Shown here one piece after another: positions 25,927 to 36,508 of a stretch of DNA of 64,000 nt; positions within the stretch are counted from its first letter, which is position 1; each line of letters starts with the position of its first letter. The notes beneath the pieces were generated by a model, which saw only the letters and a program-made list of their open reading frames with translations, ran no database searches and was not told where the DNA came from. A program made the translations under genes and the position numbers. Origin of the DNA: Bacteroides sp. 224 (GTDB lineage: Bacteria; Bacteroidota; Bacteroidia; Bacteroidales; Bacteroidaceae); NCBI RefSeq assembly GCF_010500995.1, contig NZ_QVMK01000002.1, positions 129,429 through 193,428 on the forward strand, read 5' to 3'.

Positions 25927-28903
25927 GAAAACTATTGTTCTTACACTTATTTCTATTTTATCGGTTCACCTAAAAGCTCAAATAGAGCCTGTTCTTTATT
26001 ATAAAGCCACACAAGATGAACGCTGCCGGCAATGGGTAGATTCCATCTTCAATGAAATGAGTTTAAAAGAAAAAGTAGGTCAATTATTTATTTATACCAT
26101 AGCTCCACAAACCACCAGTGCCAATATGACTTTGCTACGCGATGTAGTGAAAACCTATAAAGTAGGAGGATTATTATTCTCCGGAGGCGCATTGGAGAAC
26201 TATGCCAAGCTCATCAACGAATCGCAAGAGATGGCAAAAACACCCCTAATGATTACTTTTGATGGGGAATGGGGACTTGGCATGCGCATTAAAACCATTC
26301 CTTCTTATCCTCGCAATATGATATTGGGATGCATTCAGGATGAACGACTCATTTATGAATATGGGCAGGAAGTAGCCCGTCAATGCAAAGAGTTGGGGGT
26401 ACACGTTAACTTTGCTCCTGTGGCAGATATCAACATCAATCCTAAAAACCCGGTTATCAATACCCGTTCTTTTGGCGAAGACCCGGTTAATGTTACAGAT
26501 AAAGTTATTGCTTATTCCTCGGGATTGGAGAGCGAAGGTGTGCTTTCCGTATCCAAGCATTTTCCCGGGCATGGCGATACAGATGTAGACTCTCACCATT
26601 CATTGCCTGTACTTTCTTTCTCTCGCGAACGTTTAGATAGTGTAGAGCTCTATCCTTTTAAGCAAGTCATACGTGCCGGCTTGGGTGGTGTCATGGTTGG
26701 TCATTTAGAAGTACCGGTGCTTGAGCCAACCAAAGGATTGCCCTCTTCTCTCTCGCGCAATATCGTAAACGACCTGCTTGTAGAAGAACTCGGATTCCGC
26801 GGTCTTGTATTTACTGATGCTTTGGCCATGCAAGGCGCTGCGGCGCTTAAGCATTTATCTTTGCAAGCTATTAAAGCCGGACATGATATGGTGTTGACTC
26901 CCCGTCAGCTTAAACAAGAAATAGAAGCTGTATTGCAAGCAGTGGATAAAGGCGAACTTAGCGAAGAGGAAATTGATCGTAAATGCAAAAAGATACTCAC
27001 CTATAAATATGCACTCGGTCTTTCCAAAGAGCAAAAAATACAATTGTCGGGCTTGGAGCAACGCATCAACACGCCGCAAGCACGTGACTTAATCCGTCGC
27101 CTGAATCTGGCTGCTATCACTGTGCTCAAGAATAAAGATCAGGTATTGCCTCTTCATACAGATATAAAAGAAGTAGCACTCTTGCATGTTGGGGCTCCTG
27201 CCGATGCCGGTGTATTCAATGAAACACTAAAGAAATATGTCTCCGTAAAACCAATTACTTTGCGAGGCAATATGGGTGCAACGGAAAGAAAAACCATGCA
27301 CGAGAGTCTGGCCAAACACAAACAAATCATTGTGTGTGTTACCGAAAAGCAGTTGACTCCTTACCAAACCTTCTTTGCCGAATTTGCGCCCGAAACTCCG
27401 GTTACTTATGTATTCTTCACACAAGCCAAACCGTTGCAACAGGTAGCAAATGAGGTTTCCAAAGCCTCTACGGTTGTTCTGGCTCACTCCACCGACAAAT
27501 TTGTGCAAGGGCAAGTGGGTAACATGCTATTTGGAGAGGCTACAGCAGACGGACGCTTATCTGCCAGCATAGGCGATGCATTCAAAACCGGCGACGGTGT
27601 TTCCATCTCTATACGCACTCCACATCATTTCAACCCGGCCGACTACGGTTTTAAAACAAATATATTAAACCGAATCGACTCCATTGCACTCGAAGGAATC
27701 ACCAAAGGAGCATACCCCGGATGCCAAATCGTGATTCTGAAAGAAGGAAAAACAATGTATGACAAATGCTTTGGCACCGTTACCGGAAAAGAGAGTACTC
27801 CGGTTACGCCTACTCATATCTACGACATTGCTTCATTAACTAAAACCAGTGCTACACTATTGGCTATCATGAAGTTATATGATAAAGGACTCTTTAACCT
27901 ATCAGATAAGGCCTCTGCCCATTTGCCGTTTTTAAAGGATACCGACAAAGAAGATATTACCATCCGGGAGTTGCTTTATCACGAATCGGGCTTGCCTTCC
28001 AGTATCTTCTTTTACCTGAAAGCCATCAACAAAGACAGTTACGAAGGTCGATTATTCAGTGCTAAAAGCGATGCACTCCATACGGTACAAATAGGTGCTC
28101 AAACGTATGCTCAGCCTAAGTTTAAATTCTTAGATGGATTTATTTCTTCTACCTCTACAGCCAATCACACTTTGCAAGTATCTGATAATATGTGGTTAAC
28201 AAACACATTCAAAGATTCTATCAACATAGGAATTGCAGATGCCAAACTCGGTTTAAAGCAATACAGATACAGTTGCGTAGGTTTTGTTTTGCTACAGAAA
28301 ATAGCCGAGAAGTTAAGCGGCATGTCATTGGATGAATTTCTTCAAAAAGAGTTTTATACACCGATGGGGCTTCAAAGAACCGGTTATCTCCCACTACGCA
28401 AACATGCCAAAGACGAAATTGTACCGGCTTCTACAGATCCTTTCTTACGAAAAACAACTGTACAAGGCTACGTGCACGATGAGACTGCCGCTTTCCAGGG
28501 AGGTATCTCAGGTAATGCAGGACTCTTCTCAACTGCTCAGGAAATTGCCATGCTTCATCAAATGCTATTAAATGAAGGTGAGTTGGAAGGTAAACGGTAT
28601 TTAAGCAAGGAAACTTGTCACCTCTTCACCACTGCCAAAGCAAAAAATAGCCGCAGAGGATTAGGATTCGATAAGCCGGATACTAAAGACAAACGAAAGA
28701 ACCCATGTTCCGACTCCACACCTGCCTCAGTGTTTGGGCATACCGGATTCACAGGAACAGCCGCCTGGGTAGATCCTACAAACAAACTGGTATTTGTGTT
28801 TATCAGCAACCGCATTTACCCGAATGTATGGGTGAATGAACTTTCGAAACAGAATATACGAGGAAGAATACAAGAAACGATGTACGAGGCTTTGAAGAAA
28901 TAA
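25919..28903 (+). CDS. GH3 beta-N-acetylhexosaminidase (NagZ-like) fused to a serine hydrolase
   Basis: The ATG at 25919 gives 994 residues with a signal peptide (IVLTLISILSVHLKAQ). The GH3 N-terminal domain (about 40-390) shows KHFPGHGDTDVDSHHSLP, with the Asp/His dyad typical of NagZ, and VFTDALAMQGA with the nucleophile Asp. A GH3 C-terminal-like domain follows (about 395-580). The last domain (about 600-990) is of the beta-lactamase class C type with an intact SLTK (Ser639, Lys642), YSC (Tyr784) and HTG (His941). Such fusions in Bacteroidota are thought to act on peptidoglycan fragments outside the cytoplasm. The start overlaps the preceding gene's end by 8 bases, which points to coupled translation. 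Confidence 0.92.
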   Translation: MTKKTIVLTLISILSVHLKAQIEPVLYYKATQDERCRQWVDSIFNEMSLKEKVGQLFIYTIAPQTTSANMTLLRDVVKTYKVGGLLFSGGALENYAKLINESQEMAKTPLMITFDGEWGLGMRIKTIPSYPRNMILGCIQDERLIYEYGQEVARQCKELGVHVNFAPVADININPKNPVINTRSFGEDPVNVTDKVIAYSSGLESEGVLSVSKHFPGHGDTDVDSHHSLPVLSFSRERLDSVELYPFKQVIRAGLGGVMVGHLEVPVLEPTKGLPSSLSRNIVNDLLVEELGFRGLVFTDALAMQGAAALKHLSLQAIKAGHDMVLTPRQLKQEIEAVLQAVDKGELSEEEIDRKCKKILTYKYALGLSKEQKIQLSGLEQRINTPQARDLIRRLNLAAITVLKNKDQVLPLHTDIKEVALLHVGAPADAGVFNETLKKYVSVKPITLRGNMGATERKTMHESLAKHKQIIVCVTEKQLTPYQTFFAEFAPETPVTYVFFTQAKPLQQVANEVSKASTVVLAHSTDKFVQGQVGNMLFGEATADGRLSASIGDAFKTGDGVSISIRTPHHFNPADYGFKTNILNRIDSIALEGITKGAYPGCQIVILKEGKTMYDKCFGTVTGKESTPVTPTHIYDIASLTKTSATLLAIMKLYDKGLFNLSDKASAHLPFLKDTDKEDITIRELLYHESGLPSSIFFYLKAINKDSYEGRLFSAKSDALHTVQIGAQTYAQPKFKFLDGFISSTSTANHTLQVSDNMWLTNTFKDSINIGIADAKLGLKQYRYSCVGFVLLQKIAEKLSGMSLDEFLQKEFYTPMGLQRTGYLPLRKHAKDEIVPASTDPFLRKTTVQGYVHDETAAFQGGISGNAGLFSTAQEIAMLHQMLLNEGELEGKRYLSKETCHLFTTAKAKNSRRGLGFDKPDTKDKRKNPCSDSTPASVFGHTGFTGTAAWVDPTNKLVFVFISNRIYPNVWVNELSKQNIRGRIQETMYEALKK

Positions 28904-28911
28904 GATTCGCT

Positions 28912-29595
28912 CTATAAACGTATTCTATAGCCAACAGTAAGTCCGAATACCCATCCTTTATAGGGCGTTCGGACACGTTTATATTGGGTGTCGTATGATT
29001 GGTTATCCTCTCCCTTAAACAGATTGGTGATATTCTCTGCCCACCAATCACCATTGCCATATCCAAAGTTATACTCACCAAAGCCAGTCAACAAAATGTT
29101 CTTGAAATAATAGGAGGCAGTAAGCCCAAATGCTCCGGTTACTCTATTGTTATGCTGTTCCTTATACTTCGAAACTCTTAACAGGCTCCAATAGGGCTGT
29201 ACTTCAATATTATCTGTCAAAGGAAGATTTACTCCCATACTTTCTAAAGAGAGCATGGTGAAAATAAGCCTCATAACATCATTCTTAAACAACATATTAC
29301 CAGTCACTCCTATAACCGTACAAGGATTATAGGTCCAATAGGCATTGGTTCTTGCAAACATTGCATTCGCACTAACCATACCCTCAAAGGGAAAATACGA
29401 GGCAGTTACATGAACACCTGTACTATTCTCGAAACGTAAATTAGCTTGCTGAATACCAACACGCACGATTAGCTCATCGCCATTATCATGAGATGTATCT
29501 TGCGCCAAAGAGAAATCCGCAATGCAAAGAAAGCATAACAGAAAGATACACTTCGCAGTTTCCGAAACAGAAGATACAGATAAAATTGTCTTCAT
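28912..29595 (-). CDS. Predicted outer-membrane beta-barrel protein, function unknown
   Basis: From the ATG at 29595 the protein has 227 residues and a signal sequence (CIFLLCFLCIADFSLAQ). The mature part has alternating hydrophobic strands ending in FGLTVGYRIRL, a typical outer-membrane C-terminal signature with aromatic residues, and internal strands such as GAFGLTASYYFKNILLTGFGEYNFGYG. About eight to ten strands could be formed. I recognise no named family. It converges with the GH3 fusion gene (8 bases between stop codons) and sits 76 bases downstream of tamL on the same strand, so it may be a late member of the envelope operon. Confidence 0.65.
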   Translation of the reverse strand: MKTILSVSSVSETAKCIFLLCFLCIADFSLAQDTSHDNGDELIVRVGIQQANLRFENSTGVHVTASYFPFEGMVSANAMFARTNAYWTYNPCTVIGVTGNMLFKNDVMRLIFTMLSLESMGVNLPLTDNIEVQPYWSLLRVSKYKEQHNNRVTGAFGLTASYYFKNILLTGFGEYNFGYGNGDWWAENITNLFKGEDNQSYDTQYKRVRTPYKGWVFGLTVGYRIRL

Positions 29596-29671
29596 AGTTT
29601 TGCGTTGTTCCAATTATTGTGCCCAAAAATAACAATTAATACTTATATCGGCACCGCATCACGCAAAATAA

Positions 29672-31996
29672 TTAAAACGGATATCCTATTGCAAAATGGA
29701 ATCCCAGTCCATCACTAAACTTCGGAATATTATAGTATCCGCTCTTGCCGGTATCATAAGGTGCATGAATTCCTATACCTAAGTCTAAACGGATAACTAA
29801 AAAAGTAAGGTCGTAGCGTAAACCGGCACCTGTACCAAGGGCAATATTATCGCCAAGATTCTTCAGAGTGAACTTTCCATTATCAATTCCCTCTCTATCA
29901 CGAAGCAGCCAAACGTTACCGGCATCTAAAAAGATGGCTCCATGCAAATCTTTAACAATACGAAAACGATACTCCATGTTAGCTTCAAACTTCAGGTCGC
30001 CCGTTTGGTCAAGGTACGAATATTTGCTTTCTTCTTTGGGATAATAACTGCCCGGACCTATACCACGCACAGTAAAAGCGCGGATACTATTGGCACCCCC
30101 AATAAAGAATTGTTCTTTGTAAGGTGCATATTTGCTTCCTCCGTAGGCATAAATACCACCGGCAAGAAATCGCGTAGCTATAGACTGGTTTCTGTCAATA
30201 CCCCAAGTATAACGGAGTTCGCTTGTTAGCTTTAAAAATTGGGCTAAGTTAGAATTCAACAATTTCTTTTCCTCATTAAAACCCTTACCCAATAAAGCAT
30301 AAACGCCGGAAGTTATATTGCCCGAAGATGTTAATGAGCTTTGCCACCAGAAATGATTACGATCCTTCTGTTTGCGTTTGGATATATCATCATAAGTATA
30401 TGTGTACACCAAAGCCGGGATAAACTGATTCTCCATACTCTTTGCTAAAGCCGGATTATTATTCATGATCTCATCAAACTGTTTTGTCCGGTTCTGCAAA
30501 GTACTGAAAGTCAACCTCAACGGAGTTATTGTATGCTTGCTTACCCGGGTTGGCTGAAAGGTATAAGTAGCATCTCCACCAAAAGAAAGCATCTTAAAGA
30601 AATGAGCCCGGTTCAACTGGTCGATGTTGGCATTAAAAGTGGTAGTAGCCGGAAAGTCATAGTCTTTCTTGCCTAACCTGGGGAATAAGATTCGTGGGAA
30701 CTTCAATGCGGCATTTAACCCTATCTCCCAAGAGTTTACTTTACCGGTGCTTCCTCCCGAGGGAGTTTTGGTTTGCCATTCATAAGAGCCTTTCACGCCA
30801 ACGGTAAACGTTTCTCCTCCTTTAAATACATTGCGTTTTGTTACGCTGTAAGAGGCTCCCGGCCCGGCATAGTCATTACTCTTGGTGGCCAGATTCAATT
30901 CAAGTTCGCTATCATAAGGAAGGTCGAAGCCCGACTTAACCTTCACGTCCAGGATGTTATTTGTCCGGACGGTATCACGCGGGTGAAACTGCATTTCGGT
31001 ATACCTGAAGATACCCAGTTCTGCAAACTTTTGTTGAGTCAGGGTAGTACGTCTTTGCGAATAACGCTGCTCGGGAGCAAAGCGAAAACGTTGGTGCAGA
31101 ACTTTAGGGCGAAGATCCAACTTATTATGGTAATAAATGGTCAGATCTTTATATTTCATAGAGTCATTGGGCACTTCGCCGTTTCTGCCGTAGAGTTCCA
31201 CCGAAATATCTCCGATATACCAACGCTTAGTAACATCGGCGGGTAAACCGGATTTCGGTACTACCTGAATATCAACTAAGCCACTGACCCGGGTAGTATC
31301 TGCCCGAAAGCCTATAAAGTCCGGACGAAAATAATAGAAGCCAACATTACGGAAAATGGTACTCAACCGTTCTCTTTCATTGGAGAGGTCAATAACGTTG
31401 AACTGATTTCCTTTGCGTAGTACACTTCGTGTTTCGCTTCGGCTAATAATTTCCATCATTTCGGGCGAGAAGCGTCGATAGGCTATGGAATCCAGGAAAT
31501 AAGGATTCTTCATATCTATGTGAAACTGTATGCGAGCTCTTTTATCGTTTTTCTTATTGGGGATAAGTTGATAATCGACCGTAGCATTAAAGAATCCATA
31601 ATCACGCAAAATATTATTTGCCGACTTCTGGCGCAAGCCCGGGTTTACTGTCGATATTAATATAGGCTGACTACCCAGCTTTTTATACAGGAATCTCCCC
31701 AATCCTTTTTTAGATTCGCCATAATGTTTGTATAGCCAAATGCCAAGAGGAAACGGAATACGTGTGGTAGAACTTTTCATAAAAGAGTTGTTAGGGGCCT
31801 TTGCCAAAGCCACTTCTACCTCCTCCATAGCCATTTCGGCAATTGGAGATTTAAGTTGGTTATCAATAATCAGCTCTTTCTGTCCGTCGTAAAAGATCTG
31901 CCCCTCCGGTAAGGTTTTAGTTACCGAATTGGTTACTTTACAAGAGTTTAAAATCAACAACGCAAGTAGTACAACAGTTATTCCTTTTATTCTCAT
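29672..31996 (-). CDS. tamL: TamL, lipoprotein-type TamA/BamA family outer-membrane protein
   Basis: This 774-residue protein starts with a lipobox (LLALLILNSC), which is unusual for a beta-barrel but known for TamL, the Bacteroidota version of TamA. POTRA-like repeats cover about 100-380 (LRQKSANNILRDYGFFNATVDY, RRTTLTQQKFAELGIFRYTEM). The 16-strand Omp85 barrel follows, with VRGIGPGSYYPKEES (the VRGF/Y-like lid motif region), FLDAGNVW and the final DGLGFHFAIGYPF. It follows the tamB gene by 7 bases. The two proteins form an envelope-spanning complex thought to move or assemble outer-membrane material. Confidence 0.92.
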   Translation of the reverse strand: MRIKGITVVLLALLILNSCKVTNSVTKTLPEGQIFYDGQKELIIDNQLKSPIAEMAMEEVEVALAKAPNNSFMKSSTTRIPFPLGIWLYKHYGESKKGLGRFLYKKLGSQPILISTVNPGLRQKSANNILRDYGFFNATVDYQLIPNKKNDKRARIQFHIDMKNPYFLDSIAYRRFSPEMMEIISRSETRSVLRKGNQFNVIDLSNERERLSTIFRNVGFYYFRPDFIGFRADTTRVSGLVDIQVVPKSGLPADVTKRWYIGDISVELYGRNGEVPNDSMKYKDLTIYYHNKLDLRPKVLHQRFRFAPEQRYSQRRTTLTQQKFAELGIFRYTEMQFHPRDTVRTNNILDVKVKSGFDLPYDSELELNLATKSNDYAGPGASYSVTKRNVFKGGETFTVGVKGSYEWQTKTPSGGSTGKVNSWEIGLNAALKFPRILFPRLGKKDYDFPATTTFNANIDQLNRAHFFKMLSFGGDATYTFQPTRVSKHTITPLRLTFSTLQNRTKQFDEIMNNNPALAKSMENQFIPALVYTYTYDDISKRKQKDRNHFWWQSSLTSSGNITSGVYALLGKGFNEEKKLLNSNLAQFLKLTSELRYTWGIDRNQSIATRFLAGGIYAYGGSKYAPYKEQFFIGGANSIRAFTVRGIGPGSYYPKEESKYSYLDQTGDLKFEANMEYRFRIVKDLHGAIFLDAGNVWLLRDREGIDNGKFTLKNLGDNIALGTGAGLRYDLTFLVIRLDLGIGIHAPYDTGKSGYYNIPKFSDGLGFHFAIGYPF

Positions 31997-32003
31997 ATAC
32001 CTT

Positions 32004-35000
32004 CTATTTTTTCTTCTTAAAAATGAATAACTCGCCTAATTTATTCACCTTCTTACGAAGCACCACCCCTGCACCGGTTTCTACTACTTCACCTTCCAGC
32101 AAACTCTCATAGTTCTTATTATGAAAAAGGCGTAAGTATCGTGTACCGGAAGAATCTAACCTGTATTCCAATGAAACATTGTCGATGAAAGAATTATCTT
32201 TTTCCTGTTCATCTCCTCCGGTCGAAACACGACCACCAATCACCACCTGAACTCTATCATTGAAGAAACGTTGTGCATACCGGAAATTATAATCTGTACG
32301 GGTAGAGCCACTACCATCATCATAGTTATCCATCCCGAAACTAATGTTGACTGTTTTTAGTGCAGAACCTGCAATACTGGATATTGAACTTTGCAATAGC
32401 GTATTCATGGCCGAGCCCATATCGAGCCCTCCACTACCACCTGCACCTCCTCGTGCCAGATAAATACCGGTCACCATCATGGCTACAGCTTGCTTTCCTC
32501 TTTCGGCCTCATCCATAGCGCTCAGTTCTTGCTGAACATCCTGATTCTCGGGTGCTGTTATAGTGAAAGCCAGATCTAAATCTTCAAGTCTGTTTTTTAT
32601 GGTAAGCCCCACATCGAAGTTTACCATTTGGGTAGCTCCACTTTCTGTTGGTACAGAAGCTCTCATCCGCTCGGTTGCCACAATATTCAGATTCGGGTCC
32701 ATTGGGTTTCCTAACCATTCAACATAACTACCACTTTTCACCGCAAACTCTTTAAGTGGAATAACCGGCAAAGAATATTTAAGCGCACCTCCCGTAAATT
32801 CGTAACGACCGGTAAGCGACATGTCTCCTTGTGGAGTGTAACCAAATGAGAGTGTTCCTCCTCCTTCGAGATTAACATAGCTGTTCCGGTCTTCACTTAA
32901 TTCAACTCCCATTTTAACAGCCGGATCTATATTAATCGTCATCATCATATCCAGTCCACCCCATGAAGTTAGGGTACTTTCTTCTTCAACAACCTGTAGG
33001 TTATCATCGGCAAAAGAAGCAAACTCAACCAAATCTCCTAATCTATCCTGAACGGTCAATGGCGAATCTTTCAGCACGTATGTAACATTGGTACTCGATA
33101 ATATATTGAGGTTGCCTCTCATCATTAATGATTCGAGTGGTCCTCTTAGTGTGGAGTTCAAATCTACATAAACACGCCCATACAGTTCGCTTATGTTAGA
33201 GCGCTTCACATTCAACAACGGATAATTGCGAGCCGTAAGTGTTAAGTTCGCATGGCTGGCCGATAGATTAGAGAAATCTACATATCCATCTACTATAAAA
33301 GGATTATCCGGAGACGCCGTAGAATAAATGGCGTATTTATTGAACGCCAGACGACTATTGGCTATTTTTAACGGATGTTCATCCAACTTGAAATGTACTC
33401 CGTAAATATGCGATCGCATTTCTACCTCATGCATACCTAATTCGCCTTCTACTTTGGGGCGGGAAGTAGAGCCTCTAATAGCAACATTTCCATCTATGTC
33501 TCCACTTAATTCCAGCACTTCAACCGGAACAAAGGCATTTGCTACATAGAGAGGGAAGTGCTCTAATGCAGCCGAAAGGTCTAATGCATCACTGGCAACA
33601 TTATATGTTCCGTTAGCCGTCATTATTTCCTGCCCTTCATTGGTCAGATAAGTATCCAGGTAATGTGTATTTCCGTTAGGGAGCCAGGTTACACCTAAGC
33701 CTAAGTTTCCAATCCGGGTTTTCTCATAAAAGAATCGTCCGATGGTAGCTTCGGCAGATACCTGCATGTTTTTTCCCGATTGTTTATAATTGGCTTCCAA
33801 CGAGAATAAGCCCGAGATTTCAGGCAGATAGGGTAATATTTTACTGACCTCTGCCAAGTCAATACGCCGTATTTCAATATCCAGATTATGCAAGTTCACC
33901 GAATCCGGAATAGAATGTAGGCGAAATCCCATTCCAACAGAATCGAGCAGTTCAACATCGGCTATCAAACCAAGATCTTTCTGTAAAATTACTTGGTTAT
34001 GATCTTTCAATAGAAACTTCTTAAATGCTATAATCGGCTCTTCGGGGGTAAAAGAGAACTCCATACCATCTTTCGCCGGACGAGCTTTCACACCCAGAAG
34101 CACTCCTGTTTCTTCTTTATCATTCTGAAATTCGAGTGTTAATTCCGCATCATCACTTCGAACCTCTCCGGTAAGAGAAGAACGGAAGGTTATGTGAGGA
34201 TTGCCCGGTCCATTAATCACTCCACTACGTAATCTTAGTTTAGCTGTATCCTGATGGGTAGAGAAATAAACGGTATCAAGTTGTAGAGTATCCACTCTCA
34301 AACTATGGATAGCCGCACGCCCATTGATGCCCAGCCGTGGGGTTGCAACAAAACCTACATTGATATCATTGTACCTTATATTATTGGTTATTCTTACATA
34401 CTCTGCCAGGGGATTATCTTTACCGGAACGAATACTTAATGCTGCCGATGGCAACGTACGCCGTAATGCAGCATGATTAAGTTCTTTACTATCAACCTGC
34501 TTCATCAGCTCATTGGTAAAGGCAGTGGTTTCTTTCATAAGTGTTTCCAAAGAACCGCGTGAGCGGAAGTTTGCCCGTAAATCTCCTGTGGTTAATGTAG
34601 CTCGAATGGAGTCTCTCATTAATCCGGCTTGCAACTTCAAGGAAACGGGTTTAGACATAGAATCGGTTAGCAACCCCAGTTCATTCATATTGAGGTTTTG
34701 TACATTGGCATCTATACGGGCTTCGGTATAGGGTTTATTCAAACTGTATGCTGCTTTTACATCAGCTACAAGCAAGCTATTGCGGCTATTCAGTTGTGCC
34801 GATGCCACAGAGTTTTTAAGTTCGGCTGTTAGGTCAAGACCGGACAAATCATAACGGGCATACTCCAATCGGTCGAGGTTGACCGAGGCCTTGGCATACG
34901 TCGATGATGAAGTGTAGTCAAAACCCTTCCCGGCGACATCTGCTGTGATAGCCAATATACCGATAGAATCTCTGGGCATAAAATGATTAATCTGCAATGA

Positions 35001-36464
35001 ATCTACTTTAAGGGAAGCGGTGTAATTCTCTGTTTGCCCGTCAAAAGTGGCACCTACCTGAATAAAACCGGCACTCTCCATAGCACGCATGGCAGCTTCG
35101 TAGCGAGAGCCTTTCATCTCTGCTTTCACATCCAACGTCATGTCATGAGGGATTACAATAGAACTATCGGCTACCATCAGGGAACGAACAAAATCCAGAT
35201 TAGCAGTTCTCATGTTCATTTCCACCTTTCCGGTGCGTGCAATGCTATCCGTTAATTGTTGTGCACTTCCGGTTCCTGTCAACGAAAAGGCTCCGGGCAA
35301 TTCGGCGGTTAAGCGGGATATTCGTAATTCATCCATAGTACCTTCAATGCCCATTTGCATGCTAAGCGGAGCAGAAGGGAAGTTTGTTTTAAAAGCTACC
35401 GGAAAGTCATGGGCAAACAAGAAGATGTCTTGCTTACTCAAACGTACGGAAAGGGCTGCCTCTAAAGCACCTCTTTCTCCATTGATAACCTCTGCGGCAA
35501 CCAATGCCCTTGCATTTATTTCCGACGAAGGGGTAGTTAGCTTGAATTCCGGCAAACATATCTGAGAGGAATCCATCTCAAAGCGTCCTTCCAGAGAAGC
35601 GATGCTAAGTCCTGACCGTTCATTCATGCGCATGCCTTTGATTATGGCTTTCATTTCCTTGCCGGAGCTCAATACGGAATCAATTTCTACATAGATATCT
35701 CTTAAAACAAGGTGGTTAGGATCGATGCCTTTCAGTGGTTCTGCCTCTCCCAGGTTATACACTACAGATGATTCCTGAAGCAACAGTTTTTCCAAACCAT
35801 AATACTGTTCGCCCAGCCTGGCTTCGACGTTATTGATGAATGCTTTGCCTAAATGCGTGGATAAATAAAGCGAATCTGCCGGCATCTGCATTCCGAAAGA
35901 CACGTTTTCTACTTCCAACTCTTCCAGCAGTACTCTCCAGTTTAGTGCAGATGCGGTTGAATCCTGAGGTGTTTCAGTTGTATCATTCAGGTTCAATAAT
36001 ATATGGGTATCGGCTAACTTTATGGAATTAATGAAAGCCGTTTCTTTGGATAAATCAATGCCCCGACTTGTTAATTGCAGCAAGCCCAGTTTTCCGTCTA
36101 TCCGCATTCCGTCTATCAGTTCGACAGTATTTACAGATGCTTCTTTCAAGGTGATATCGTCCAGTTCAATTCTGCCTTTAAACAAAGGCATTACCTGTAC
36201 GCTTGCACTCAGGCTTTGAAGGGTTAATAAGGTATCGGGGGCTTGTACTACTTCAACTCCTCGCACTAATAGCTTCAAAGGAAATCTAAGGTCAATACGC
36301 TTTACATTGATATTCATGCCTGTGGCTTCCGAGGCATAAGAAATTGCCTCCTTGCGCAGAAGATTCTGCACAGGAGGTATATAAAGCAGTATGATTAATA
36401 TAGCAAATAGCAATATAGGAATGGAAAGTACCAGTGCTATTCGCTTTATCCACTTTTTAGCCAT
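32004..36464 (-). CDS. tamB: TamB-like translocation and assembly module protein
   Basis: From the ATG at 36464 the protein has 1486 residues; a TTG 42 bases upstream is a weaker start. One membrane anchor lies at residues 5-30 (IALVLSIPILLFAILIILLYI). AsmA-like sequence follows (IDLRFPLKLLVRGVEV), then a very long beta-taco of short amphipathic strands and the C-terminal TamB domain (about 1150-1460) with GDMSLTGRYEFTGGALKYSLPVIP and FTITAPENQDVQQELSAMDE. It would span the periplasm and dock on TamL, encoded 7 bases downstream. Confidence 0.93.
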   Translation of the reverse strand: MAKKWIKRIALVLSIPILLFAILIILLYIPPVQNLLRKEAISYASEATGMNINVKRIDLRFPLKLLVRGVEVVQAPDTLLTLQSLSASVQVMPLFKGRIELDDITLKEASVNTVELIDGMRIDGKLGLLQLTSRGIDLSKETAFINSIKLADTHILLNLNDTTETPQDSTASALNWRVLLEELEVENVSFGMQMPADSLYLSTHLGKAFINNVEARLGEQYYGLEKLLLQESSVVYNLGEAEPLKGIDPNHLVLRDIYVEIDSVLSSGKEMKAIIKGMRMNERSGLSIASLEGRFEMDSSQICLPEFKLTTPSSEINARALVAAEVINGERGALEAALSVRLSKQDIFLFAHDFPVAFKTNFPSAPLSMQMGIEGTMDELRISRLTAELPGAFSLTGTGSAQQLTDSIARTGKVEMNMRTANLDFVRSLMVADSSIVIPHDMTLDVKAEMKGSRYEAAMRAMESAGFIQVGATFDGQTENYTASLKVDSLQINHFMPRDSIGILAITADVAGKGFDYTSSSTYAKASVNLDRLEYARYDLSGLDLTAELKNSVASAQLNSRNSLLVADVKAAYSLNKPYTEARIDANVQNLNMNELGLLTDSMSKPVSLKLQAGLMRDSIRATLTTGDLRANFRSRGSLETLMKETTAFTNELMKQVDSKELNHAALRRTLPSAALSIRSGKDNPLAEYVRITNNIRYNDINVGFVATPRLGINGRAAIHSLRVDTLQLDTVYFSTHQDTAKLRLRSGVINGPGNPHITFRSSLTGEVRSDDAELTLEFQNDKEETGVLLGVKARPAKDGMEFSFTPEEPIIAFKKFLLKDHNQVILQKDLGLIADVELLDSVGMGFRLHSIPDSVNLHNLDIEIRRIDLAEVSKILPYLPEISGLFSLEANYKQSGKNMQVSAEATIGRFFYEKTRIGNLGLGVTWLPNGNTHYLDTYLTNEGQEIMTANGTYNVASDALDLSAALEHFPLYVANAFVPVEVLELSGDIDGNVAIRGSTSRPKVEGELGMHEVEMRSHIYGVHFKLDEHPLKIANSRLAFNKYAIYSTASPDNPFIVDGYVDFSNLSASHANLTLTARNYPLLNVKRSNISELYGRVYVDLNSTLRGPLESLMMRGNLNILSSTNVTYVLKDSPLTVQDRLGDLVEFASFADDNLQVVEEESTLTSWGGLDMMMTINIDPAVKMGVELSEDRNSYVNLEGGGTLSFGYTPQGDMSLTGRYEFTGGALKYSLPVIPLKEFAVKSGSYVEWLGNPMDPNLNIVATERMRASVPTESGATQMVNFDVGLTIKNRLEDLDLAFTITAPENQDVQQELSAMDEAERGKQAVAMMVTGIYLARGGAGGSGGLDMGSAMNTLLQSSISSIAGSALKTVNISFGMDNYDDGSGSTRTDYNFRYAQRFFNDRVQVVIGGRVSTGGDEQEKDNSFIDNVSLEYRLDSSGTRYLRLFHNKNYESLLEGEVVETGAGVVLRKKVNKLGELFIFKKKK

Positions 36465-36508
36465 GCAATTCCAGGATTTGGAGTTTATTATTCTATGTAA
36501 GAACAACC